Assembly (NCBI RefSeq): GCF_028502605.1
Contig: NW_026611593.1
Location: 2,356,001-2,420,000, forward strand
Direction of reading: 5' to 3'
DNA from: Trichoderma breve
Lineage: Eukaryota > Ascomycota > Sordariomycetes > Hypocreales > Hypocreaceae
DNA: 64,000 nucleotides
The position numbers and the translations under genes were made by a program. Each line of letters begins with the position of its first letter. Position 1 is the first letter of the stretch. The notes below the pieces were generated by a model. The model was not told the DNA's origin. It saw only the letters and a program-made list of their open reading frames with translations, and searched no databases. Below are positions 12,335 through 23,196 of the stretch, piece after piece.

Positions 12335-13721
12335 TTACTCCGACAGTAATGGTAGAAGCTTTGTTTTTTTAAATATTAAGCAGGGGGGCGAAATAATATT
12401 ATATTCTAGCGCAGGGGTTAGCTAACTGCTAAAATCGGACTTATATAAATAATCCCAGATTTAAAGTCTTTGGATGTAGAAAATGGAAAAGACCTAATTA
12501 AGATAAAAGCTTCCTGTGCACGGGCCTACTAGAGTAACAATATAGGTTAAATAAAACTTTATGTCTTTCATCTAAGGTTGGGGAGTCGTCCACTGGAAAC
12601 CTACTTGACTCGTTCCGGAGAAGGCAGTGGGAAGAGCCGTGTCTCTGTCGGACAATCTCCATATGTAGATGTGGACATGGACATGGGTTTGCGGATAGCG
12701 TGTCGTATTTCGTTCTGTAAACGAGCCACCCTTGGACGTTTTGGACGACAGCTTTTTTGTATGCCTTACCTACCACTAACATTTGTAGACCCGTTTCAAC
12801 TTGACTCTCAAATCTTCACTGTTCACTGGTATCGCCAAAGAAAATTCCACACTACTATCTATGCGGTTTCATCTTGCAAGGGTTTATCCTTGATCTGACC
12901 ACAGGAGATGGATGAGTCTGCCTTGTGAAGAGTGCTGAACAATTCGCTATGCCCAAACTGCTCTAGGAATTCGTTCTTGCATCATGAAGATCAATAACCG
13001 CCAAAGCAGATCCTTGTGTTCTGCCGATAGACCAACTCTTACTAGATGTCTATGAGCAACAACTTTTTAACCAACTCCCCTTAGTAATCTCTGAGTCGGG
13101 TCAAAGGAACTATTACTATTACAATGGGGAATACCTTCTTCTCCAGTTGAGACGTAAGTGCGTCTATGAGCTCGCTACCTGACTAGGCTTGGCGCTCGGC
13201 GAGCGCAATGACTTACAACATCGGCCTATGTATAAGGGATAAGGAGTTCATCTCGGGGGGGTTTTTACCGTCTCTCTCTTGGGCTACACATATACCCACC
13301 CCAGTATTCTATATTGTGTTACAACATCCTGGTTGACATCGGAGCATACGCTAATCTGAGAGAACTCAGCCACCAGTCCTGCCATTTAGCTCGGCCACTC
13401 CTCAAAAACAGTGCTAACATTTTGACGTACTATATGTGAATCTTTTTGTTGAGAGTCACATATAAATAGATACTAATACCAATTTTTTATCAGTCTGCCA
13501 CCGCCTCTCTTTCTCAACATAGTCTCTCCTTTCTTAACAATTTCGTTGCCATATTAATCACCGCTCTCTATAAGTTGTTCAGAATAACATGTGTTAACGA
13601 CACTGCTATTTTCATATACGGTTAAAGTAATCAAACCTCAAGTAGTGGTTTGACATAGAATCACAGCACCTTCAGTTTTGAGAATCGTTCATTTCCTTCA
13701 TTTCTTGTTATTTTGCTCTTC
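12335..13721. other. Intergenic, 1.4 kb
   Basis: AT-rich sequence. Small ORFs at 12498-12898 on both strands lack family resemblance and are not called. The right end is the promoter of the first RTA1 gene. Confidence 0.5.
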
Positions 13722-14804
13722 ATGGATACCGACACCCAACTCTTGGTAGGCGCTTTGATCGTCAGAGAGACAAGCCCTAGTGTGGAAGAGTTCAAGCTCT
13801 ATCACTACAATCCTACAATTGGCGGGGCTGTTGTCTTTGTTCTCTTTTTCTTGGGAACAACTAGCTTTCATATGTACCAATCATTTCGGACTCGGTGTTG
13901 GTTCGTCATTCCCCTTATAGTTGGGGGTATTTGTAAGATTCATTCATCCGTTATTCTGAGGAGGAAAGAAGACAGCAACACCTTTTATTAACGCTGATTC
14001 TCCGCTAGTTGAGTTTATAGGTTATGCTGCCCGTTGTGCATCCGGCAAAGAATCGCCAAACTGGACTTTAGGACCGTATATAACCCAATCTCTCCTCCTT
14101 CTCGTCGCACCTGCTCTCTTTGCTGCGACAATTTACATGGAACTAGGGAGAGTCATCTCCCTTGTGGATGGTGAGTCCCATTGCCTTATCCGAAAGCAAT
14201 GGTTGACCAAGGTCTTTGTTTTCGGAGACGTTCTTTCCTTTTTTCTTCAAGGTGGCGGTATGTATAAGAACAAGCCCATATCATCGTTGGCTTCGTTCTC
14301 AATCTTTTGATGAGACGATAGCTAATATCTCAATTCTCTCTAGGTGGCGGCTATCAAGCGTCGGGGACTGCTTCTGCTCTAGAAACTGGATCACACATTA
14401 TCATTGTCGGGCTCTTTGTTCAGCTCGTCTTCTTCGGTTTCTTTATGGTGATCGCTGTCGAATTCCACCTATCCATTCGTCGCGTGCCCACGATCCGTTT
14501 ATCCAACGAACTCCCATGGCAGAAACATATGAACACACTCTATATAGCAAGTACCCTCATCATGGTGAGATCCATTTTCAGAGTGGTAGAGTATCTCCAG
14601 GGCTTCAATGGGTATCTGCTTCACCACGAAACATATTTGTACATTTTTGATGGTCTGCTCATGTTCTTGGTCATGGTTTTATTGAATGTGGTGCATCCGA
14701 GTGAATTGGCATCATCAATGAAGCACAAAACCGCGACGGATTATGAAGTCAATTTGAGAGCATTCGCCGAACGCCATCAAAGACTTGGATCGGACATGAC
14801 CTAG
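13722..14804 (+). CDS. RTA1-family seven-helix membrane protein (copy A)
   Basis: 306 aa from exons 13722..13932, 14009..14257 and 14344..14804 (introns 76 and 86 bp; GTAAGA and GTATGT donors, TAG acceptors; phases close). RTA1-like proteins are multi-pass plasma-membrane proteins; yeast relatives Rta1 and Rsb1 give resistance to 7-aminocholesterol and to long-chain bases. Recognisable blocks are WFVIPLIVGGIFEFIGYAAR, LGPYITQSLLLLVAPALFAA, GDVLSFFLQGGGGG, VGLFVQLVFFGFF and MVRSIFRVVEYLQG followed by the last helix ending in VHPSE. Length is normal for the family. It is convergent with the zinc-cluster regulator, whose stop lies 150 bp away, and is a paralogue of the gene at 17338-18344. Transport substrate unknown. 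Confidence 0.9.
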
Positions 14805-14957
14805 CACGCGCGAATCTGAATTCTTTGGTAGTGAGGCTCTTAGATCACTATTCGTCTTGCAGACTTATATCTTTTAGACCCCCAAAGATAGACTCATTTA
14901 TACCTGTACAGATAAATGTGTATAATTAGACAAATATTATTGACAGCTAAGAAGCCA

Positions 14958-16343
14958 CTATGAAAGACCTACAGCCTGTTTTGGCCATTCTGTCCACGGT
15001 TTCCAGTACTCCCCTAATAGTTCATCAACTACTTCTACAATATTCCTTCCCCATCCTCCAAAAAACCAGTAACCATTCAAGCTATGAATTACCACACCAA
15101 AGTAAGCAAAGAGCAGCATCGCATGTGGTTGTCGTTGGTGTAATCGCTGAAAATATTCCCCAGGCGTGGTTAATACCCAGACAATAGGCCCAGACAATCT
15201 TCTGTTATAAGTCAAAGTCCCCGCGGTCTCAGCATTCATGGTTTCGAACTGTTTCATATATGCTAGAGATTTTCTGAGAAGAAATAAGGTCTTGTCGTAG
15301 ATATTATGGTCACCACTATCTGCCCATATATCGCCAAGGTTACGGAAGCGCTCATCATCGGCTACACGCTCGGAGTCCGGATCTAGCTGATCCCAATTTC
15401 CAGTGCTCAATAGCGAACTCAATGGTCCGAATCGGACGTGCTGGTACACGGGATGTAGAATGGCTTCAACACCACGTACCATTGGAAGCCACTCCACGCC
15501 TAGTACTCGTGACTTTCGGGCTGCCGGGGTCATATCGAGTTCCACATCGTCGTAAAGTTGCCCGTACGTGGCAAACACATAAATGATGTTTAACGAGGAC
15601 CACGCGAACAGCGCATCGCTATTACCATCATTCATATGCTCGATGCCGCGCTGGAAGCCGTGTATTGCCTGGTTGTGATACCGCATAGCCTCCATTGTCA
15701 GCTGCTTTCTTCTTTCTGGGTAAAGGTATGCCTGATGCAAAGCAGCCAAGCTGAGAATGGCGTGCATGACGAAAGTATGCTCAAACGCAATTTGTGGAAA
15801 TACGGTCTGCCAGTAGCGGCTCACGTCGGGAAAGTCGGCAACACTTTTGCTCGTCGACCATGTCCAGTGGTGTAATAGAGCCATGTCCTTGATGGTGTAA
15901 GTTGGAATTGTGCCACCACTCTTCTCAACCCTTCCGAGAGGAGAATGACATCGAGAGCTTGTTGCAGCCGGCAGAGGAGACTGCGGCAGTTGAGCTGCAG
16001 TGGCAGTGGCAGTATTACTTGTTGCTGCTGTTACCACACTCACGAGAGATGAGCTCGCCTTAGCCGGGTGAATCGGGAGAGGATCCTGAGACGGATACAG
16101 ACATGGGATACTTCGTCGGAAGCAATGTCTGCAACGCGGCTTCTCTTCTCCGCACTGTAGAGACAGAGCGTTAGATTGATTTGACTACTATTGTACAGCA
16201 CGAGCGCTTTTAGGCGCAGTTGACGACACAGGAATTTGTAGAAAGTTACATACCTTGACACGCCTCCTCCTACACTCGGCACAACCTGTTCTCGATTTCG
16301 TATGAGCTCGGCGTTTGTTCGCGGGTGGAGATGAGCCTGCCAT
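14958..16343 (-). CDS. Zn2Cys6 transcription factor, UPC2/sterol-uptake-control-like
   Basis: 428 aa from exons 16254..16343 and 14958..16154, separated by a 99-bp phase-0 intron (GTATGT...CTACAG) that splits the zinc cluster. The spliced N-terminus has a basic lead (NKRRAHTKSRTG) and the six cysteines in CAECRRRRVK then CGEEKPRCRHCFRRSIPC, a complete Zn2Cys6 DNA-binding domain. The C-terminal part, with DMALLHHWTWSTSKSVAD and HAILSLAALHQAYL, is the fungal-specific ligand/regulatory fold seen in Upc2- and Ecm22-type proteins, which sense sterols in yeast. It sits between two RTA1 paralogues and is therefore a plausible local regulator of them; that is inference. Its 5' leader (16400-16455) contains imperfect repeats of a GAGGAACGA motif. 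Confidence 0.9.
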
Positions 16344-17337
16344 TTCCGTAACTATAATGCATGTGAGGAATCACAAATCGCACAGTGAAGATAGCAAGGA
16401 GAGGAACGAACGAGAGAAAACGAGGAACGAATGAAAGAAGACGAGGAACGAGCAGATGCGAGCGTGGCGATAGACATTTGCATTCCAACCGACGAGCGGA
16501 AGTAGAAAGGTGGGTGGGTCATGTTCGGACGTGGACACGAAGGAATACGAGATACGATGATCTACCGAAGAACTGACGGGTCTCATTTGCGGAACGAAAT
16601 GCGATGAACGAATCTGCATGGATTCATCCTTACACCTGAGTCCCACCACCCTTCCGTCCACAATTAGATCCAACACCCCCAATCCATGTTGCCCACATCT
16701 TGTCGAGTCAGGCAGAATTTGTGAATTTCGAGTTTCGAATGTGAGTAGAGCAGAAAAGAAGAATACAATGGCATCGCATTCAGTAGGCGAATTTGGATAT
16801 ATCATCTTTTACATGTGCCTCCCGAAGCTTTGCCCACTTGCACTTTGCTTTCAAGGTCCTCATGCTATACCAGCTTTCTACTCATTATTCACCGCTTGCG
16901 TAGCGCCTTTTCGGTTTACCGCCCTATTATTGTTATACTCGCCGAGTTAGTTTCCCAATTGTACATGCGACAGCCTCAAGACAGTACATCATTAGTTGTG
17001 AGGTTAGAGCTTACGTGCTCGATTGGATAAGCAAACTTAGAAGCAGAAATGGCATCAACTATGACGTACTACGTTGTCTTTAAGTATTCCTGGACTTAGG
17101 ATAGGCATCTGTGCGAGAGATGATGAAGGCTTGGCAAACAAACTTGACAGATTTCTTCGCTTGTGTTTGGATGCGGGGAATCAACACAGGTATGTATCCG
17201 AGTAAAAGTGTTTATTCCATCTTCAACCTTTTTACAGTGATAACCACCACTGTAAGTTATGTACATAGCATAAACTAGGCCTGCCGCAGAAGGAAAACAA
17301 TGAATTAAGCACAAAGGAGACAACCGCAAGTATCCAT
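16344..17337. other. Promoter region of the zinc-cluster gene and 3' side of RTA1 copy B
   Basis: No gene recognised. Imperfect ~22-bp direct repeats of the type CGAGGAACGA at 16400-16455 lie just upstream of the regulator ATG. The rest is unremarkable. Confidence 0.5.
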
Positions 17338-18344
17338 CTATACTCGATGGCTTGGGTGTTGCGAAGATCCCTTGTGTTTCAAAGTGTCGTTTGCGCCAAT
17401 GACCAAAGTATAGGATGATTCTTCGGAGGGGGGTGAAGATTTCAGTTGACTTGGATGAACCCAAAGAAACAGAACCATGACGAGAAACATGAGGGTGGCA
17501 TCAAAAATGTAAAGAAGGTACTCGTGACGAAGTAAGAAGCCGTTATTGCCCATCAAGTACTCGACAACGCGGAAAATGGACCGGACCATGATGAGCAAGG
17601 AGCCGACATACAATGTGTGCATGTGCTTCTTCCATTTGACAAGTCTCAGACTCAATGCCCCTTGATGTCGCGTGAATCGTACCTGGAAGATTATGGCGAC
17701 GACGATGAAGAATCCAAAGAAGGCAATTTGTGCAAAGAGTCCAGCAATGATAATTTTCTCGCCCAGATTAAGGAAATCTAATGTGCCGGCTGCTTGAATA
17801 CCGCCACCTGAGTCTTTCATCAGTACGCCGCATTGTATGAGACGAGTTATTCTGAGAACGTACCGGCCATTTGTAGAAGAAACGAGACGACATCTCCGGC
17901 GACAAATACCTTCGTCAACCATCTCCTAGGCACCAGAGAGTATTGTGCTCCGTCAACGAAGACCATAATCTGGCCGAGTATTATATAAATCGATGCAGCG
18001 AATAACGCCGGTGCCACAAGAAGTAAGATGCTTTGAACGATGTATGGTCCTAGAGCCCAAATGTCCCCGGCTGATATAATCCGACCGATGTAGCCGACAA
18101 GTTCAACTACTTCGTGTTAGCTTGCCGAGTAGCTGGTGTTTAAAAAAAAACACGCACAAAGACCGCCGATAATGAAAGGTGTGAATGACCATGTTCGACG
18201 TGTGACAATGATAGCGATGTGAGCAACGGTTACGATAGAATAGAGAGCGATGAATACGGCGGCAGCAGGAACGCTGGGATAGTATCGGTAGGGTACCCAG
18301 GCGTTTGGATCGTCAAGCGAAGGTTTGTAATTCTCGAACGCCAT
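17338..18344 (-). CDS. RTA1-family seven-helix membrane protein (copy B)
   Basis: 299 aa from exons 18158..18344, 17864..18106 and 17338..17807 (introns 51 and 56 bp; GTGCGT and GTACGT donors, TAG and CAG acceptors; phases close). Intron positions match those of copy A at 13722-14804, which supports duplication of one ancestral gene. Blocks include FTPFIIGGLFELVGYIGR, LGPYIVQSILLLVAPALFAA, WLTKVFVAGDVVSFLLQM and MVRSIFRVVEYLMG, ending in a VHPSQ helix and a short polar tail. ATG chosen at 18342-18344; the upstream open frame has no further ATG. Expected at the plasma membrane as a lipid-translocating or resistance-type protein. It lies head-to-tail downstream of the zinc-cluster regulator on the same strand order but is separately promoted. 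Confidence 0.9.
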
Positions 18345-18979
18345 GGTAGATACTACAGGCGTAAACAAAACAACCAGGACGGATAAATAAAATATAAAGA
18401 ATATAGCAAGCTTACTTCGCTTTAGTTGACAAATCAGGGCGAATACTAGACAACCAACAAGTATTTAAAAGAATGAAAAGCACGGCGAGTCCTTGGTCAC
18501 AGTTACAGTTCCATTTCTTGGATCAAAGGAAGACCAGCTATGAAGACAGCCTTGAATTTTGGGCCTGGAAGGCTTCAATTTCAGTACACGGAGGTTCCGC
18601 TTTCGATGTTCCAATAGGAGCGAACTAAGCTGGCTAAACGATAAACGAGTCCCCCTTTCGAATACGCTCCTCATCGTAACGAGATACGACGCATTAGCTG
18701 GGCGCCACATATCCAGGTCCACTTTAACCCTGAACTGCATCGAGGCTTAGCTCAACTGGCCTCATTCAAATCTATTGATCGTTGGAATAATATTGATACG
18801 GATCCGCCTTGTAGCTTACAAAGGTGTATGCAACGTAAATGAAACGACTAGTGAAGCCCGGCAAGCGGAAGTCAGCAAAAGCAAGACCACAAAATGAAGA
18901 AATGGATACATTTAGCAATATAAGCAGCCAATCAGCTCATGTAAGGGACCGCCTATTTATATTCTTTTCGATACTTTCG

Positions 18980-19242
18980 AGCTTCGTTTCGATTTTCCTA
19001 AGCTTTTTCTTAGTTTCTGTTGCTGGGAAATACTGCGGTTTTATTACCACAAGGTAAGTCAGAAAGAAAGAAGCAGCAGTAAACAGGGTCGCAAGTATCG
19101 CCTAAACGATTGCGAACCAGACAGAAAAGTCCTCAGAAGCCATAGTAAAATCACACAAAGAAGCAAGTCAAAGTGAGCACTACCGTTTCCAAAAAAAAAA
19201 AAAAAAAAAACGAGTCTGATGGCGTCTTTCAGATGACTTGAG
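18980..19242 (+). repeat. Degenerate direct repeat, copy 1
   Basis: Shares with 22420-22670 a collinear series of blocks: GAGCTTCGTTTC-type start, AAGAAGCAG, GGTCGCA, CAGAAGCC, AAATCACAC, a homopolymer tract (A20 here) and the end TCTTTCAGATGACTTGAG. Both copies are diverged and interrupted. The peptide encoded in copy 2 (EAVAKSHERV) is matched by EAIVKSHKEA in this copy after a stop, so the ancestor may have been coding. Confidence 0.6.
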
Positions 19243-19267
19243 AGTGTGATTTTGTTTTCAGTAACGC

Positions 19268-19302
19268 CTATTCAGTACCCCAAACTTGCTATCCAGCATC
19301 CC
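19268..19302 (+). repeat. Terminal-inverted-repeat-like sequence (left)
   Basis: 35 bp beginning CTATTCAGTACCCCAA. Its reverse complement matches 23161-23195 at 28 of 35 positions without gaps. It also resembles the ends of the MITE-like elements at 22871-23196 and 40524-40855. Probably an end of the same element family. Confidence 0.6.
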
Positions 19303-20052
19303 GTGATGCAAGTAATAGTGAGTAATACCCAGTATGTGAAATTGTGGTTTGTGGTTGTGCTACTGTGTTATGTTATTCATGGGGACAGCTAAATCTAGGT
19401 GTTTGTTAGTCTGTCATTCATTGGGAAACCATGAGAAGCGAGTGCAGCACTGTCCATACATTGGCTTCCCATTCATGTTGAGCTTGGTGATTTGGAGGGT
19501 GATTGACAGCTCGGATCTCCCTTTGCTGCCATTAACCACCATCCTTTCCTCTTCGAGATGTAATAAGAGAGCTCATATATTAATAGGTAGTACTGGCGGA
19601 ATTTCAGCTTCTGCAGCCGCGACCGCAAAACTATTGATCGGATGCAGAAGAGCGGCAGAAGAGGTGGTGGCGCGGCTTATGGCGGGAAGCTGAGACTGGA
19701 GTCTGACATAAAGCGATTGGAAGAGAGCTCAGCTGAATTGGCGCTATGGATTGTAATGCAAGGAAAGAGGTGCACCCTGGGCACATTTGCCGCCAAAATG
19801 ACAATAAACTCAGCTACTTCCCGAGTGCCTCTTCAGACCGTTTGTAGGCTCCGCCTGCGAAAGGCAGACAGCCAATGGCTTTACAAACCATGCGTGACAG
19901 GGTCGCACTCCAGAACGATCCAGACGGCTGTGGTCGAATCAATAGTGTAGAAAAGTCAATCACAAGTCACCTTTCCTACCAAAACTAGACAGATAGAGCT
20001 CCAACATATTAGAGAATCGTATATTGAAGTGGAATATGGCTGGGAGCTGCGA

Positions 20053-20059
20053 TATAAAA
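20053..20059 (+). promoter_or_regulatory. TATA box of the GMC oxidoreductase gene
   Basis: TATAAAA about 140 bp upstream of the ATG at 20193, followed by a pyrimidine-rich leader. Confidence 0.45.
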
Positions 20060-20192
20060 GTGTCCATAGTTCTCCCCCCACAGTTACCCGTATTCTTCTC
20101 TTATAATTCAGCAGACAATCATATTCAGAACAACAATTGTACTCTTCAAAAAGTCTTGACCTTGGTACCGTTACAATATTATTTCGTTAGTC

Positions 20193-22262
20193 ATGGCACC
20201 ATCACGTATAGACGATAGCTCTCCCAATGGAAGTGGCGAAGAATCTCTCCATCCTGTTCAAAAGTCAACACAGGGAGGATTCCCTGTTCCTGGTGTGCAG
20301 AATCCATCTGCCACATCTGTCATGGTTCAGGACTACTTTGTCAGGTTATTATTACTCTTTGGCTGTGTGCTCGGTTAACCAATACTAACGCAACTCTAGT
20401 GATAATACCTGGGAAAATATACTTTCCCATGGCAAGTTTGACTACATTGTGATTGGATCCGGTTTCACCGCACTTGCCTTCATTGATGAAGTCCTGAAGC
20501 ATGATAAGAAGAAACGAATTTTGTGCATTGAAAGAGGTGGTATGTATTGCTAAATGCGTCTTGAAACGTTGCTGATACTGACTCCTAATAGACTTTTGGC
20601 TTCCAACACACTTTCAAAACCTCCCTCTGCCATTTAAGACAGTCCTCGGAGGCCCGTCGGAAACCTATCCTTGGACACTTTCTACAGAGACGTTCAAGAC
20701 GAAGGAACTTGGATTTCTCCATGGATCATGCCCATTCTTCGGTGGGAGGAGCACCTTTTGGTCCTCCTACAGCCCACAACCTACTGAAGACTTGATGAGG
20801 GACTTCCCAAAATCCATGATTGATGCGACCAGGAAGGAAGGCTTCTGGAGTGCTGTTGAGAAGTTGCTTAACGTGATACCAGCTGACAAAATAAGAGACG
20901 GCATTTACTGTGAAATGCAGAATGCCATTGATGACCTTCTCAAGAAAAGACTAGGTCAAATTCCCACTCCTGATTCTGTTGAGCCAGCTCCCTTGGCTGT
21001 TGGTCCCAAGTCGCGCACATCCACTCTGCGCTTCAACAAGTTTTCCGTTCCTGGCCCACTGGTTGCGCTGCACGAAAGTCAGCGCAAACTTGCCGAGAAG
21101 GGAGAAGGACGGCCATTAGAGCTAATGATCAATTGTACCGTCACCGGACTGAAGGCCGATGAGGGAGGAGTCGTCCGAGCTATCGAAACCAATCGGGGTT
21201 TGCTCTCATGGACTGACGACAATACAAAAGTAGTTTTATGCGCTGGAGTAAGTTGCTCGGACACTACCCCCATTATAGCCGTAAAAGGCAAGATACTGAC
21301 ATCCATCACAGGCCGTTCCTAATGCCACATTACTTCTCAACTCATTCGAGGAGTGTCGCCCCTCAAATGGCAATGTTGGCAAACGCCTATCAGGTCATGT
21401 CCGGTCAAACATTACAGCACGTATTCCACGTGAAGCTATCCATTGGGATGGGAAAAATTCACTCCAGCTTGCTTGCACATATCTTGCTGGAAAAGATCCG
21501 ACCACACACCGCCAGTACCATATTGGGATTTCTGCAATTCATAGTCCCAATCCAGAGGCTGACGCCGAGGACGCAGGGCGGGAATGTCCTGACTATGCCG
21601 CAGCTGCCACAGATGAGCAGCTCAAGGGCTCTGAGAAGCACATCGTATTTGGTAAGCACGAACACTTACCTCTGTCGTGGTTATGCTAATATGAAATGAC
21701 AGTCTGCTCAGGATTGGGTGAGCTGGATGAAGGCAATAGTAATAATTGGGTCAAACTAAACAACACACATGATCCTGCATCCAATGTCACCGTACAATAT
21801 ACAATGAGCCCGAAGGATAAAAAGATGTGGGATACTATGGACGCGGCGATCTACCATACAATTGAAGCCCTTTCTGGCAATCAACCGAAAGCAATTGAAT
21901 ACTGGGACGACAGAGCTAATAAATGGGTCGAAAAGAAGCCCTCTATGGAATCGGTTCGTACACCTGGAGTAGTGCATGAGGCAAGCACGGCTTTTGTTGG
22001 ACGCAAGCACCAAGGTGGCTCGTTGGACAGCTTCTACCGACCACATGGGATCGCTAATGTAGTGAGTACACCCACTAGTTCTCGTTACAGACCTCAACTA
22101 ACAATGTACGTTTAGTTTGTTACGGGTGGAGCGGTTTTCCCCACGTCAGGAAGTTGGAATCCGACAATGACAATGTGCGCGTATGCACAAGACCTTGCAA
22201 GGAAGCTTGTATGTAGTCCGGGCTTGATCCCGCCATCTCAGGACTATGAAGATCCGAACTAG
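20193..22262 (+). CDS. FAD-dependent GMC-type oxidoreductase, six exons
   Basis: 597 aa from exons 20193..20344, 20400..20539, 20592..21247, 21312..21651, 21703..22061 and 22116..22262. The introns are 51-64 bp, with TACTAAC or CTAAC/CTAAT branch points in several; total length is a multiple of three. The dinucleotide fold is FDYIVIGSGFTALAFIDEV (exon 2), followed by the FAD-contact motif ILCIERGD across intron 2. FLHGSCPFFGGRSTFWSSY (exon 3) resembles the substrate-side loop, and VFVTGGAVFPTSGSWNPT plus MTMCAYAQDLARKL at the C-terminus is the GMC C-terminal active-site/FAD region. No signal peptide is visible, so it is probably intracellular. Substrate unknown. The gene lies alone between two diverged direct repeats and between inverted repeats of a mobile-element-like family, so capture or transposition of the segment is possible. 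Confidence 0.88.
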
Positions 22263-22419
22263 CCTCAAAGTTTGGATGTGAGTGATTAGGTTTGGTCGAT
22301 ATCAGTCGCCGCGGATGGAATTTCTCTAGTATTTGATGTAAGCATAGAGAGACGAATAATACTAGCTTGAGTAGCCGAGGTTAGGTTTCGAGTGCAAATG
22401 ATGCATATTGTTTTCAATT

Positions 22420-22670
22420 TTTTCGAGTTCATTTCAACTTTCCAAAGTTTGTTCTCAGTCTCATCGCCGCATTTAAGCAAGGAAAAAGAAGCAGTGGCAA
22501 AAAAGGTCGCAGTTATGGTTAAAGCAATTGCAAACCGGACAGAAACGCTCTCAGAAGCCGTAGCGAAATCACACGAAAGAGTAAACTAAAGTGAGTATGG
22601 TTTCATGGGGGGGGCGGGGGGGGGGGGGGGGGGGGGGGTCTAACGAGGTCTTTCAGATGACTTGAGTGTA
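22420..22670 (+). repeat. Degenerate direct repeat, copy 2
   Basis: Collinear with 18980-19242. Contains a short ORF (22392-22589) encoding a hydrophobic N-terminus and a helix ending in AIANRTETLSEAVAKSHERV; no family recognised. The homopolymer site that is A20 in copy 1 is a G-run here (22607-22638, one C at 22615). Confidence 0.6.
22607..22638 (+). repeat. Poly-G tract, G-quadruplex-capable
   Basis: 32 bp of G interrupted once by C. A run of this length can form a G-quadruplex and is also a place where read length and assembly are unreliable. Confidence 0.8.
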
Positions 22671-22870
22671 GCGGAGGAGGGGGGAAAAGAAAAGAAAACA
22701 GAGAGAAGAAAGTAAATGCAGGAGCTCGGTGTCAGCAGTAATGAATATGGCTGGGAGCGGGTAGAGATTAGTATATGCTGCTGATTTCTGACTGGATAAA
22801 CTACAAAGTCTTCTCACCCGCTTATATTACTGACGGGATTAGCTTCAGGCATATGTCTATCATAGGGAAC

Positions 22871-23196
22871 GGCTATTCGGCACCCAATTTTGCGATTTAG
22901 CGTCTTGCGTTGCAGATCATACTAATAGCTGGCCAGTAAGGTTCTAGAAGAATACAGTTAAAGTAACAAATACCAAAAATCTAGAAATGTAGTAGTAGTT
23001 CCTAGACAAATGTAGATATAGTAGTACATACTAGAGAAATATAGCTATAGTAGCAGATTCTCAAAGAACTAGGTATTTATTACTTACGTAGATGTTTTCA
23101 GCAGTACATAAATGGCTTTCCGGCTCTAATGCTTGAACTTCATGCAGTCGCTGGAGTGCTGGAGTGCTGGATAGCCAACTTGGGATACCGAATAGC
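22871..23196. mobile_element. MITE-like element B, ~325 bp
   Basis: Ends are imperfect inverted repeats: GGCTATTCGGCACCCAATTT at the left and the reverse complement of GCTATTCGGTATCCCAAGTT at the right (23174-23196). Inside are three ~30-bp repeats of AAATRTAGNTATAGTAG type (about 22980-23070) and a subterminal TTGAACTTCATGCAGTCGCT block also present in the element at 40524-40855. No transposase, so non-autonomous. Target-site duplication not clear. Confidence 0.6.

Larger units (their letters stand above)
18345..20192. other. Intergenic with repeat relics, 1.85 kb
   Basis: Holds a degenerate repeat (about 18980-19242) shared with 22420-22670, an A20 tract at 19191-19210 and a 35-bp terminal-repeat-like sequence at 19268-19302, described separately. 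Small ORFs here are not convincing genes. The right end is the GMC oxidoreductase promoter. Confidence 0.5.

Noticed and set aside
12498..12898. Overlapping small ORFs on both strands
   Set aside because: No splice-supported model, no motif and no homology pattern.
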